This document shows, piece after piece, positions 37,001 to 51,800 of a stretch of 64,000 nt of DNA; positions within the stretch are counted from its first letter, which is position 1; each line of letters starts with the position of its first letter. Source of the DNA: Mytilus edulis (Eukaryota; Mollusca; Bivalvia; Mytilida; Mytilidae); contig NC_092344.1 of NCBI RefSeq assembly GCF_963676685.1, positions 43,096,589-43,160,588 of the forward strand. The letters are read 5' to 3'. The position numbers and the translations under genes were made by a program. The notes under the pieces were generated by a model. The model was not told the origin of the DNA. It saw nothing but the letters and a program-made list of their open reading frames with translations, and made no database searches.

Positions 37001-39788
37001 CTCATATAGTTCAGCAGCTAGATCAAATTGTTTTGCTGTTTCTAGACATTTTGCAGCCTCCTTGGTTTTTTTTGCCTCTAAAAATTTTAAAGTTGCCTGA
37101 AGAAGTTCCTCTTTCCATTGTGGACTATTTTGAGGTAGAGTGCTAGCAATTTTGTAATGTTGATAGGCATGTGCTATGTCTTCCATTTTTGAATCGCCTG
37201 CAGTATTAAAGCATTTTACTGCCTGAGTATACATCTTCAATTTCATAAATTCCTCTCCTTTATCAACCCATTCTCTTGGTGTAGACTTTCTTGTAAAAGC
37301 TGAAAACATAGAACAGTGAATTTATAAAGCAGAAACTAACACAGATTTCTGAGAAACACCTAAGCACTTTAAAATTAAAAACTAGAGGCTCTAAAGAGCC
37401 TGTGTCGATCACCTTGGTCTATGTGCATATCATAAACGAAAGACACAGATGGGTTCATGACGTGTTTGTAGATCTTACATTACTGAACATTATTGCTGCT
37501 TACAATTATCTCTATCTATAATGAACCTATGAATCTATCCCAGCAGAAAGAGTATTTTGTAAAAATTTACAAAATTTACAAAATTTATGAAAATTGTTAA
37601 AAATCGACTATAAAGGACAATAACTCCTTAAGGAGTCAATTGACCATTTTTATCATGTTGACTTATTTGTAAGTCTTACTTTGCAGTACGTTATTGCTGT
37701 TTAAAGTTTATCTCTATCTATAATAATATAACCAAGATAATAACCAAAAGCTGCAAAATTTTCTTAATATTACCAATTCCGCAGCAGCAACCCATCAAGG
37801 GATTGCTTGATTGGTCTAAAAATTTCAGGGCAGATATACCGTGACCTAACAAACAAATGTATTACTGTCAGATTTGCTCTAAATGCTTTGATTTATGAGA
37901 TTTTAGCCAAAAACTGCATTTTACCCTGTGTACTATTTTTAGCCATGTCTGCCATCTTGGATCGCAGGTGGGGTCATCGGACACATTTTTAAAACTACAT
38001 ACCCTATGATGATTGTGGAAAAGTTTGGTTAAATTTGGCCCAGTAGTTTCAGAGGAGAAGATTTTTGTAAAAATTAACGGCGACGACGGACGACGATGGA
38101 CGACGCACGATGACGGACGACGACGGACGACGGACGCCAAGTGATTAGAAAAGCTCACTTGGCCCTTTGGGCCAGGTGAGCTAAAAGGTGACATACGACA
38201 ATTTTGCTGCGTATCTACTACACTGCTGCGACTATTTCAATACATTTGGTATTGGCATGAAAATATTGTGTTATTAAAATTTGCTGTACAAAATTTAGAA
38301 TTTTGAATTAAAAAATAAATCTTCCTTATGCAAAGCTCATTGACTTGCTCGGCTTTGGCTATACTTTTTTTACTTTTAATTTAATAATCTTTTAAATTTA
38401 TTCTAAGTTTTTGATTTTCCAATACTTTGGCTTCGAGCAACCTAAATAGACTATTTGTCGAAATGTGCAACTGGTGTATTCAAATGGGTACTACTGATGT
38501 TATCATGGCATATTGGAACTAAAGTTATAGTTTTAGAATAGGTTGGTTTCCATTCAAACGCTATTAAATTGAAATTAAATATATGTTTAAGGAGATTGTA
38601 AAACAAGCAAATGATTCAGCAACACAATGACTTTATAATAGCAATACTCTTAACCTAATCATTCATGTCATGTTGAACTTGCAACATCTTATATTATGAA
38701 ACATAAAAAAATATCACTATCAATATTCTCCCTGCCACCGTTATAGCCATTCATACTCCAAAATACTAAGCATGTGTGCAACACCCGCCCCTCCAACCCC
38801 CCCAATGATTTTTATTTCTGAAATATGAAATATATTGATTTTACATTTCACTTCCTTATCTTCTTCAACAAGTTCAACGAGATGTAAAGCCTGAAAGTAT
38901 TCGAATATTGGCTTCCTCTGTTCTTTATCTTCGTCATATATCCAAACATTTTGCCTGGCTCTTGTAATTGCTGTGTACAGCTGCTTTAATTCCGAATTTA
39001 ATACTTTGTGTTGTTTCGGATTGAACGACAATGGTCGTAAATCTGAAATGTTTAGAAAAGATTTAGAAACATCAAAAGTAAATTACAAAAAAAATTCTGA
39101 CACACATGTTTATTTTCTTTAAGAATATTTTTTTCAACAAAGCTGTTTGATTTCATGATTACTGTTTAATTTGTATGTTTGTTTGACCATTTTTTAAACA
39201 AATTTAGTGAAAAACCGGATATTTTCCCCATACGTGTAGGATTTAGTAGTTTGCTGTGAAGATAATTTTAACGTGTATGTATGTATAACACTTTAAAACA
39301 TTCATTTAAGTATTTGGAATGCGAATTGCGTGGTTTTAAACTAAAAATGTATTATTGACGGATGCACGTCATAATTTTTCCTCAGTGAACCTCTGACACT
39401 CTTTTTTAATGTTTTGTATACTTTAGACTACGTCACACAGTAACATATGTTATGACGAAGTTGTTGAGGTTCCAATTGTGGTAGAATTGTTGTCCAATCA
39501 TAAAATTTGGAACAATTGTTATCCGTAATATAAATATAGGAGGATGAGTGCCAATGAAACAACTGTCTCATGTTCTTGTTTGGCTTTATAAATATTTTGA
39601 TATGAGCGTCACTGATGAGTTTTATGTAGACGAAACGCGCGTCTGGCGTACTTAATTATAATTCTGGTACCTTTAAAAACTACCAAGTCACAATTTGTAA
39701 CACAAAACCTACACCAAACAGCAAGCTATAAAGGGTCCCAAAAAAGACATTTGTAAAACCATTCAAACGGGAAAACCAACGGTCCCAG

Positions 39789-39825
<37 letters not shown>

Positions 39826-42800
39826 TCTGAAAATTACACATAACAGTGTTAGAGTTAGATTTTCTACTGACAATTTTTTGTTCGTCCCTCAGCGGGATTC
39901 GAACTCACACCTTTGATACACTACAGCACCAATCGCTTAGCCTCATGCCCAGCGCTCTAGACCACTCGACCACATCCGCTATATAAAAATATAACTTCAG
40001 TAGTCGTAGTGTTACCTTGTCACGGAAGGCTAATCTAGAGATAGACATGAGACACGTGTTTTTTAAGCGTGTGTAGATGGTATATTATTATTTTTATACA
40101 CAATGTTTATTTTTCATTTGTCAGCAATCTACCTCAACAATTTTTATATATCATATGGGATCATGATTCATTTCATTATACAGTCACTAGAAATAATATA
40201 TATATATATTATCGAAAGGAATTATGTCTTTGTTACTGGACCTTTCAATTGTAAAATGTAATAGTGCATTAGCTACGAGTTTGACCAAAACAAATATGTG
40301 GGTTTTGTTTTATTTCAATCATTTCTTAGGTATATATTTTTATATACATATTTGTTTGTTTTAATTTCGTCAAAATAAGCCCAACAAGAATGTGTCCATG
40401 GTGCACGGATGCCCCATCCGAACTATCATTTTCTATGTTCATTTTCTATGTTCAGTTGACCGTGAAATTGGGGTTAAAAATCTAATTTGGCGTTAAAATT
40501 AGAAAGATCATTTCATTGGAATATGTGTCCTAAGTTTCAAGTTGATTGGACTTTAACTTCATCAAAAACTACCTCGACCAAAAACTTTAACCAAAAACTT
40601 TAATCTGAAGCGCGACAGACAAACGAACGGACGAACGGACGGACGGACGAACGCACACACAAGAAAACATAATGCCCATAAATGGGACATAAAAAAAACT
40701 TTCGCTAATGTATTTAATGGCTTGTAAGTTAATATTTAACTCATTTGAATTCATTTTAATGTTACCTTTTAACTTGATCGATATAGGCGAGTGATATTCA
40801 GACCTAAAAAATATTATTAATGCACCTATCTAACACACAGCTATATTATATATCATTCGAAAGGAAAACATGTGTAGATTCCATTTTTCCCGGTCGTAAA
40901 ATAGAAATATGGTGCAATTTTTTTTTAAATTGGGGTCAAAGGTCATTCATAAAAAATTGAAAGAATGACACTTTTGAAGTATTATTGTCTTATTTGAAGC
41001 AGCTGGTAATATAGTAAATTCAAATTTTACTTTACACGATACTATGATAACGTCTCTCTGATTCTTAGTTGCATATTGTTCATGGTTTGGCGATAATTTA
41101 CGTCATTTAGACGTTTTCACTCTGTTATAGTTAAAACGGCACTTTTTACAAAAACGACGTATAATAAAAAATAGTTGACCTTAAATGTGTTAATATTTAC
41201 TATCATTGATGGTGTGCTATGCAAATAAAAAAATATGATGAAATATTTGTAAGTTGGTTGAGTAAAAGGGAGAGAAAACAACGCAATAAAGAGAGTAAAA
41301 AGTAGACGTCTTTGTCACATCAACAGTGACAATAGTCTCCTATTTGTTAACAGCCTACAAACCGTACCAAGATCGGAAATCACTATTCTAAATGTTTAAT
41401 AAAACCACAAGCAAAATTAAGGAGGATATACGAATCACATTTTAAGTCTTTCCGTCCGTCATTCCCCACTTGTTTGCGGCCCGTGTCGAATTAAATCAGG
41501 TAACTTTTACATGTATACAGATATACAGTTCATCCAAAAACCAATGATATCAAATATAAAATGCATTGCTTTGAACTATAGAACTGATGTTAAACACACT
41601 TAGTTCAGAGATGTATTATGGGATGGCACGTGGTTTTTCGTAAATTAAATCAGTTCATTTTGACATTGACATTGGCATTTGAGCCGTCAAGTTTTCAAAC
41701 GTTGTTTGATTCGTATTTGTCTGGTTTGTGTCCGGTTCATATCTTTTGAACCGTTGAACCTGGGTTTTCCAAACTAAGTATGCATATACATCATATAATA
41801 GGGGATGGCCATAAACTAAAATTTTTATTACGACTGCATTTATTTTCACTCACATTTGTGCAGTCAAAATGTTTGCAGTAAAAAATGCAAGCATTAATTT
41901 CTTACCAGTATTCAAAACTTAGATATATATAGATATTTATCAACTAATATGAATTTGCGGGATTTAGTTCGGGTAAACCTATATAAGTGTTTTTTTGTCA
42001 TTCTGGAGGAGTATCTGTGAATAATCTATTTCTTTAAATGAAACGAAATAAATCTAATTCATTACAAATAATTTAATTTTCAATTTTGTGATTTTTTACA
42101 ATCTAAATTCATATTTTAAAACTGAGCCTGTAAAGCTTTTGCTTTACTGGAACAATCCCTGATACTTCGCTGTTACTGACATGATTCAGTGTAACAGAGG
42201 CTTGCAGTGATTTCAGTACATGCACAAGTTCCCTATTGCATATTTTTCCTTCACAAGAACAAATTTATCAAGTCCTGAAGAAAGTATATGACGTATTAAG
42301 ACCACTTTTTTCATCCGTACTCATACTTGGGTAAAACCTACTGCCGTATTTGTTTGTTATGACGCCATGTCTTTGTTTGATAGCTTTCAGAACATGTAGT
42401 TTGAATGATGATGCACTTGGTGGTAGGCGTGACACGATGGCAATCTTTTTGATTGGATGTCTGATATGTAGCTTGCTCAAATCGTCTTGATTAGACTTAT
42501 ACATACTTATTTTGGGTTTCGGACACTTTAGAGTTTTCTTGCAGCACCGATCTACGTGTTAATATGAATTTTGTTTAATTTGTGATAGACCCGCCATCTA
42601 TTGATGATTTCAAAAGCGTTTAAAGAGAGTTAGGAACAATGATAGATGATGAGCTGTTAGAACATGTAAGAGCATGAGCTGCTGGTAAAGGTTCATATAT
42701 TTAATAAAAAAAACTATACATGCACAATAAACATGGTGCATCGCTAACCATAATTACCACTGGTTATAGAACTCGTAAACAGCACACAGTTGTTCCATGT

Positions 42801-45800
42801 CTAGAATACAACGAAGTGCCAGGTCATCGTTGGACCTCGGACATTATTCCTCTTTAATTGTTAATCCGTATTTAGAATAAGAAGCCTGAAGATATCATAT
42901 TATAAGCCCGGTACCTTTGATAAGTATGATTAAAAGGACACTATGATCTCTGTATACCAGAGACTAAATGCTAAAGAGGTAAACAACTATAGCTTATCGT
43001 ATGGCCTAAAACAAGAAGCAATAGCCAACACTGTATAATAAGTTATAAAGGTTCTAAAATAATTTTAATTAGATACCCAAAAGCTTGATTCATGCTCAAA
43101 ACTACAAACAAAAGCAAAAATCATAAAAAGCAGCCTATAACGACAACCATTATGAATAACAAATCAATTTAAAAGATATCAGGCATATTATCGATTGTTT
43201 ACGTTAGACACGCGTTTCGTCTACGTAAGACTCATCGGTGACGCTCGACCCAAGTAAAACTTCGAAGAATATTTAAAAACACGTAATCCGGGTTAGGTAA
43301 TATATACGCCTGAGGTAGAACATTTATTGTATTTCAAATATCTACGAAGAATTCAAATTTGTCAACTGAATGAATAGATATCCCTATATATTTAAGTATT
43401 TATAGCATGTCAACATACAGGCTCTTGACGTGGCCCTAGCGTGTTTATCATGTAGGTAATTCATTAACTAGAGGCTCTAAAGAGCCTGTGTCGCTCACCT
43501 TGGTCTATGTGAATATTCAACAAAGGACACAGATGGATTCATGACAAATTGTGTTTTGGTGATGGTGATGTGTTTGTAGATCTTACTTTACTGAACATTC
43601 TTGCTGTGTACAATTATCCCTATCTATAATGATTGGCCCAGTAGTTCAGTGGAAAATGTTAGTAAAAATTTACAAATTTTATGAAAATTGTTAAAAATTG
43701 ACTATAAAGGGCAATAACTCCTTAGGGGGTCAATTGACCATTTTGGTCATGCTGACTTATTTTTAGGTCTTACTTTGCTGTAAATTATTGCTGTTAACAG
43801 TTTATCTCTATTTATAATAATATTAAAGATAATAACAAAAAACGGCAAAATTTCCATAAAATTACCAATTCAGGGACAGCAACCTAACAACCAGTTGTCC
43901 AATTCATCTGATAGTAGATAGAGTAGATAGATCTTGACTTGATGAACAATATCAACCCCTATCAGATTTGCTCTAAATGCTTTGGTTTTTGAGTTATAAG
44001 CCAAAAACTGCATTATACCCCGATGTTCTATTTTTAGCCATGTCGGCCATCTTGGTTGTTTGGCCGGGTCACCGGACACAATTTTAAACTAAATACCCCA
44101 ATGATGATTGTGGCTAAGTTTGATATTATTTGGCCCAGTAGTTTCAGAGGAAAAGATTTTTGTAAAAGATAACTAAGATTTACGAAAAATGATTAAAAAT
44201 TGACTATAAAGGGCAACAACTCCTTAGGGGGGTCAATTGACCATTTTAGTAATGTTTAACTTATTTGTAGATCTCAATTTGCTGAACATTTTTGCTGTTT
44301 ACAGTTTATCACTATCTATAATAATATTCAAGATAATAACCAAAAACAGCAAAATTTCCTTAAAATTACCGATTTGGGGGCAGCAATGGGTTGTCTGATT
44401 CATCTGAAAATTTCAGGGCAGATATTCTTTGGTTTTTGAGTTATATGCCAAAAACTGCATTTTACCTCTATGTTCTATTTTTAGCCGTGGGGGCCATCTT
44501 GGTTGGTATGCCGGGTCACCGGACACAATTTTTAAACTAGATGCCCAAATGGTGATTGTGACAAAGTTTGGTTAAAATTGGAACAGTAGTTTCAGAGGAG
44601 AAGATTTTTGTAAAAGTTAACGACGGACGACGGACGACGGACGACGGACGACGGACGCCAAGTGATGAGAAAAGCTCACTTGGCCCTATGGGCCAGGTGA
44701 GCTAAAAAGAAATATATCAGAACATTAAAAGTGAAACAATGGAACAAGCAGCAAGCTTGACATAAAGTTGAATTTATATACCACACTATCGCTTTAACTG
44801 AAACAGATTCTAATTTCTTTCTCTTTCAATTTTGTGAAAAAAGATTTATTTTGTTTACATGTATAAAATTATCTTCATATTAAATGTATGCTAAATCCAT
44901 TGTTTTTACCTGTTGACATTTGCAAAGGTATTTTTGATTCATTCTTGGAGTCTTTCTTTACAAGCTTTTCGAGAAACGATAAAACAACTCTCCATTCTTT
45001 TGTAGCCTGAAAATACATGTTATTTTGTTGACGGATTTCAAGATAAACATCAAAGTTTGTACAGCCAATTACTTTAACTTATTTATAATATATAGAACAA
45101 ACCCTTTAAACCCGTTACATCGTTGACAAATGACTGAATTTCATTGGTCTAACTTTAGCCGTAATGTTAAGTATTCGCATTGTCATCTAATTAAATTATG
45201 TAGTGAAAAAGGTTATCATTTTTCTCTGTTTCGATGGCGTTCTTTCTGTTCTTGGTTTCTTTTTGTTAATCACTATACTTTTCGTAGGCAGCTATACGGA
45301 AGTTATAGTGGGAAAGAGATCGCTTTTCTTTGTGAAGAACCTAAGTGCTTATCACGACGATACTTAACTATTAGTTGCATACGATTCACCCACCTTCTTG
45401 ATTTTATTACGTAACAAAAGTCAGTTCTGATTGGTTTCGAGATTGTTGGTTTCCAACAAAATGTATAGCAATATGGGCGCTGGAGATCCGATTGAAAAAT
45501 TTAATTGCTATATATCGCGATGAATACACACTATTGAATAAGTGAATACTTCTCATTTTTATCGAAGTTTCTTATAGATGACTATACAGTGTATACACCA
45601 TCGGTTTTGCTCATTATTGAAGAAAGTACAGTGCATTATCATTGTTTACATTTGTGTCTTTTAGTCTTTGGTGAATGAATTTTTCATTATCACACATTAT
45701 CATGTTGATATACGTTTACGCATGGTTGATAATATGCATGAATAAGTGTATGTTGTGTCGTCGAAGTTCTCCTCTTATATTTGAGGTGTTTCCCTCAGTT

Positions 45801-48800
45801 TTATTTTGTAACCCGGATTTGTTTTTTTCTCAATCGGAACAGTGGTATACTACTGTTGCCTTATTTTGCTCATTTTGTAAAAGAAAGGACCAATATCTGT
45901 GTTTTCCCTTCCCCATTTTCTTTTAAACCAAACTGATCATCAGAAATTCAGATGACTAACACTATTCAATGATTAATTACTTTAAAGACCATCATTACCT
46001 CTGAATCGGTAAATATATTGTAAAGCAAAACATCATCAAATTCCAATCCTTTTGCCTCGTATAATGTAAGAATAAGTCCACTTTTCATTTCCTCTGGAAT
46101 ATTATCACGTGCTTTGTCATTAACCACTAAAATCGCTTGATGTGCACCAAATTCAATTTTAGAGGTTTCTCTGACGTTTTCACATAAGATAAGACTCAGC
46201 GAATTAGAGGAAATCGTCTCGAGAAGAACTGGTTTCGGTCCTTTAAATAGACATTGATCACTTGGAAGACTGTCGAAGGAATCTGGAAACAAGTCTTTTA
46301 GAATATCAAGTACGCTTGTAGCCAAAGCTGTAATTCCTGAATGTGACCTATAGTTGTGCGGAAGCTCGTATATATGATCTGGTTGAACAGAAACCCCGAC
46401 AGTTTTAACCTACAAATGTTGATTCTCAGATTAAAATGTCTGTTTTTAAGACAAATATGTTATTAATGGTAAACGTTTTACAAGTTTTGATGAAGCTCTC
46501 CAAAACCTCATTACTATATTTTATCGAGGTTCTATATAGCTATTTAATTATAAGTCCTCATCGCAGGTCCTTGTTTCATCATAACTTTGACGTTTTTGTA
46601 AAACGAAATAAAAATTAAAGAAAATTGAACTTCATCATAATAAGTTTTTTTTTTATTTCAAAGCTTATAAAATCGATGTAGTTTATTTAAGGCATTAGAA
46701 CCAGAGGACTACACATAAAGAACAGCATTAAACAGTTTTGTACTTTGTTTTTATAATTTGAATTTAAACTTACTGATGAGTCCTTACTGGCGTAATGAAA
46801 AAGACTGACTAGATCTTTAAACCGGAATGATATTCCTTTCATGATACTTTGAGCTGTGTCACCAGTCACAAACATTCCATGCGGACTTTCACAAAGTTTG
46901 ATAAGCAGAAACAGTTCAGCCTGGGCAAAGTCCTGAGCTTCATCAACATATATTTCATTTACTTTCCATTTTGGATTTTTTTGTTTGCGAAATCTTTGAT
47001 ACAAATTTTGAACTAGATCTGTTTGATCGAACATTTGTTTGTTTTGTCGAATATGTTCATATTCAAGGAAAAAAGAGTAAAGTATTTCTCTTTCATCGAC
47101 GAAAGCTGGGGCTTGCTTCTTTCCTATTTCAAAATAGCTATTCTTATCCAAAAATCTTCCGCCATAGATTGCTTCATAAGACCCTTTGATAATAGACATA
47201 ATTTCGGTCCAAACTAATGACGGATGATATTTCCCTTTATGCTTTTTAAACTTTCCGATAATGCGAGGCCAAATAACATCTTCAAACACCTCATAAGTCA
47301 CTTCTCGTCTCGGATCAACTTTCTTCATACGAGTTCTTTTGTTTTCAACGAGAGTTATATTTTGATCTACCTCTTCTTCCTCTTCGTCACTTTCACTGTC
47401 ATCACTGTACTCGTAATCAATTTCGTCATCTAAAATTATTTGCAAATCATCGATGTCCGTCCAGCCTTGTATTTCAGACTTTAAACTCCCGTCAATATGT
47501 CTTTCAAAATAGTATGGAGGCCCTAAGGTAGCATCAAGCATTAACCAAAAATGTTTAGCGGTAATAAACACTGGGTACTGAAGTTTTTTCATATCCTGAA
47601 AACGATTTGGTAATTCGTTATCTTTCGTTTGAAATAGTCGTGATGTAATTTCATCGCCTTCGACAAAACTTGTAAACATTTTCTGGACTTCCCTGCAAAG
47701 CACACCATTTTTTGTTATGAATATTTGGCGTAATTCATCATCATTTTCATCACATCTCATATCATCTTTGGCGTCTTTTTTTCCAATACTGCATTGATTA
47801 CTTTCGTCTTCATCGCAAGCAGAAGAACTTTTGTTAAAACAAGCTTCACTGCTCTTTAGATTCCTTTCACGAATTTCTGCATGCAGGCTTTCATCTACGA
47901 CGTGGTCATTCATTGATTCCTGTTTATCAGGAAAAAAAGTTTCTCTTCTATCTTCCGTCATCTCTGGAAATGAAATACCAATTCCTCAAAATGATAATGT
48001 AAATAATATGACATTTAAATTATATATTGAGCAGTGTTGGTTTTTAAAGTATAAAATAGTTGAACATTATACTATTATATGAATCGACTAACAAATGTTT
48101 ATGTATGCGATATTATGATGTTTGCTTTTCTGTTATGCAAATATCGTAAATTGAGGCGATTGTCTAGTTTGATATTCACTGTCCATTTATATTTGATCGT
48201 ATGTTCTTTTACTTACCAGGAATTCAAGAGAGTTGTATATATAACTCATAAATCCCGCTTGAAGAAAAAAAGAATATAAACTCCAGCCTATTAAACATTG
48301 TACAAGCTATTATCAGAGCGAGTAGGGTATCACTACGAGTAAACTGTAAGAATGCATTGATAAAATCATGAATGGAAAGATTTCGTGGGGGTCGGTCTTT
48401 ATTGGGATGCCTGGAAAGAACTACTGATCTTCAGCATGTTATAAAAGACATCGCTCAATGGAAAATTAACAAGAATTAAACAGAATAGAAAGTATATGAT
48501 AGTATATTTTTATATTAAACAAATACCTTTAAAATCGTCTGTATGTTCGATTTGTATATCGTCCGGTGTCGCCTGGTCAATAATCTTCGGCCACCAAAAC
48601 TGTTGAAACCTGTACCAAAGGCGATAAACACAGCATGTTGTTTTGCCGGTTCCACTGCGACCAATCAAAACTATTGGTGCGTCGAATGGTAGGTTCGTTA
48701 TCTGATATTCAACATCTGTGACTCGAAAAGGGAACTCTCCTTTCATCTGGTGCAAAATGTTTAATGCAACATTGGAAGAAAATGTATAGAACTTGATAGT

Positions 48801-51800
48801 ACTGTACTCCGTCTCTTTTGAACTTGCAGGTGGGAAAAAAGATATTTCTGCAGCCAAGTTCTCCTTGCCTTGATCTGATTCAACATAAATGTTTGGTGTT
48901 TTTAACTCGCGATTATCGTTTTGGTTGTTCTGTCGTGTGTTAAAATCAATATTCCGTGCTTTCATACCACAAAGTTTTTTCTGAATGAGACAAGATGCTC
49001 CTTTTTCGTGAGATTTCTCAATTGAACTAACAATTCTTTCCACGGCTTGATGGATGTTTTTATGTTCCATTACAACTTCCCAGATTCTGATAATATCTGT
49101 GTACACATTCACTTGTTGTTCACATTGCATTGTTAGTCGATCTGAAAATTGTTTACCTATCTCCCATATCAGTCTACTTGCAGAAGATATTTTTGATTCA
49201 AAAAGTTTTATTCTACCAGAACCCGTGACTAACGGTTTGAAAAGACTTTTTGAGTAAATCCCAGATGCCAAGGCGTTGACTATCTTCAATATTCTTTCCT
49301 TATACACTTTCTTAATTCGATTACTTTGTAGACTTTTTAAAACACCAGAAGTGCATTCAACCTCCCATTGTTTCCCCTCTAAGCTCCCATGCCAGATCTA
49401 TAAAATATATTTCGAATAGGATAAAAACAAATAAGGTATCATTTTGTATATGTCCAAACTTTGACAATCATGTTAAAAAAAATAATGTTTTAGACTGCAA
49501 CAAGTATGAATTAATCCCATGACTACCACATCACAAAAATTTAAAATAAAAACCTGGAATCTTTATGGTTATTAATAAACTTGTTTAAAGTTTTTATAGG
49601 AAGGTTTATAATTGTATTTTCATGTGTGCCAAAGTTGACCTTAACATGTGTTGGATGTTCTACTTTTTTTATTCTAAAATGTTTATGTTCTGAAAATTTT
49701 ACAATTAGATTTTCATGTCAATGTTTTGGCACACCTGATAATTTTTTTCATAGTAACATGCTGTATTGTTTGCATTAAAACTATATCGGCTATCTTCTAT
49801 ACTATTCAACCGATAATACTTATAAGAAAACCAATATAACACATAATTCAGTAATTGCGTTATACTATTCGATCTCGGCTGACTGGCTGAAGAAAACTCA
49901 AAATATACTGTTTTGATATAGGAATATTATTTAAAAGAATTGCTTTACTTTACATAAACATTTTGAGTTTAACGTAGGAAGAGTTAAAGATGTTCATACA
50001 TCATATATTAACTCGGAAAAAAAATGATATTCAAGAACTCACAAGGTGATTTTGTCGTATACAAGGTTGAAGACTTTAAATTTAAGACACTAGTGGTAAC
50101 ACATATTGTATCAAAATAGGCTATTTTTTTTATCATAGTTAATGCTTTATACATCGTTATTCTTTTTATTTTAAAAACTGTCAATATTTTAATAAACCAG
50201 CATTTAAATAATCTCAAAATATTCCATACTATTACTGAAACAAAAATCGATAATCAAGTCTGAATTTCTTAAAAAATTCCATACAGCATTTTGAATACGC
50301 TCACACAACGATGGTAGTTTTTTTTTAACTTCTGACTGCCCTTCAAGAATTCATATCATAAAGCCCTTTGATGTTGTATACAATTGACTATTCTCGTTCT
50401 TCTAACGTGAATATACTATTGATTGACATATAAAAGCATACGATAAACCACAGCTACTTTGGAATGCTTCTCTAACAATGAATAATGTTTATAAATTCTA
50501 TGCCGAAGTATAGAATTTTAATGATTGAAGAATATTCTTGTCGAAAGTAGAATTATGTTGAATGTTAGTTTATCGCAACAATGTCATATTATTTCTTTTT
50601 AAATCCTTCAATTGTGATATTAAATAATAACTCGTTTAAGAGAAATAGACTATCAAATCTCAGTATAATTCATTATGTTTATATTACAATATTCAAAGCA
50701 ATGTTCTGCGTGTTTAGTTAAGCAGACTATTTACCGGGTTTGTAATAACATGAGCAACACGACGGGTGTCACATTAAGCAAAAAACCGTAAATATAATTG
50801 GTATGATAGATCAAAAGTTTGCTTCATCGAAAGTCAAAATGTCACCAATAACTTAAAACATAAGATAATATGTTCTATGCCCTTCAGATAATTACATTTT
50901 TAGAATAAAAAAACCCGATATGTGACAGAATGTATATATTAGTTGCAAGACGTTGCTGTTGCTACTTAACCATAACACACTAAAAACACTTCACCATGAA
51001 AAAAATATATTCATATCAACACAGAAATGTCAAAGCATATTGAATAAGACAATTGATTTAATTTTCATGTATCAATATTTATTTCAGCCGCATGATCATT
51101 TGTTTAGATGTTTTTGTGTTCTGTTAAATTGTCCCCTTTAAAATTGTTATACGATGATGACTGATGTACCCATATTTTGACTATTTATTTATTGTGTCTG
51201 TTTAGTTAACGCATCAATGTAAATATAACGGAATTCGATGAGACTGTCATCAAAGTGAGAGGGTTAGCGCTATAAAACCAGGTTTAATCCACCATTTTCT
51301 ACGTTTGAAAATGCCTGTACCAAAACCAGGTTTAATCCACCATTTTCTACGTTTGAAAATGCCTGTACCAAGTCAGGAATATGACAGTTCTTGTCCATTC
51401 GTTTTTGATGCGTTTTGTTATTTGAAATTTCCATGTGATTATGGACTTTACAAATTGATTTTCTTCTAAGTTCAGTATTTTTGTGATTTTACTTTTTGTT
51501 CAAATAGATAAAAAAAGTGTTAAATACAATTAAGTTCGGTTTTTTTTATTTCTTTTTTTATTTTGTTATTGCAATGCAAGCACCTATCTTCTATTCTATT
51601 AAAACATGTTATTAATCAATGGCATTTGGAAATGTCTCTGGATACATTGTATTGCATTTAAGAAATATCTAAGAGATAAGTGTAGCCTTGTCTGATGATT
51701 ATTTCATATACAAGCGCATATATTTAAAAAAAAAAGATAAATATAAATATAAATATGAGTTTTCAAAACTGAAAAGTAATTCTTTTTTTTTCTTTGTCAA

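Larger units (their letters stand above)
39043..44909 (-). other. Large intron (5.9 kb), repeat-filled
   Basis: It contains the repeat 39535-39790 interrupted by a hammerhead piece, a SINE (39823-39981), the repeat 40350-40690, an inverted hammerhead relic (43201-43244) and hairpin-ended repeat R3. Near 42130-42504 a minus-strand frame with 'IAIVSRLPPSASSFKLHVLK' vaguely recalls a transposon-associated protein, but I cannot assign it. Confidence 0.65.

Noticed and set aside
42130..42504. A gene with an 'RLPPSASSFKLHVLK' phrase
   Set aside because: It faintly resembles a transposon-associated protein but has frame breaks and no clear domain; too weak to annotate as a gene.
45130..45926. Plus-strand frames of 83-94 residues in the exon 10-11 intron
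   Set aside because: They have no motifs, and the second overlaps a dispersed repeat end.
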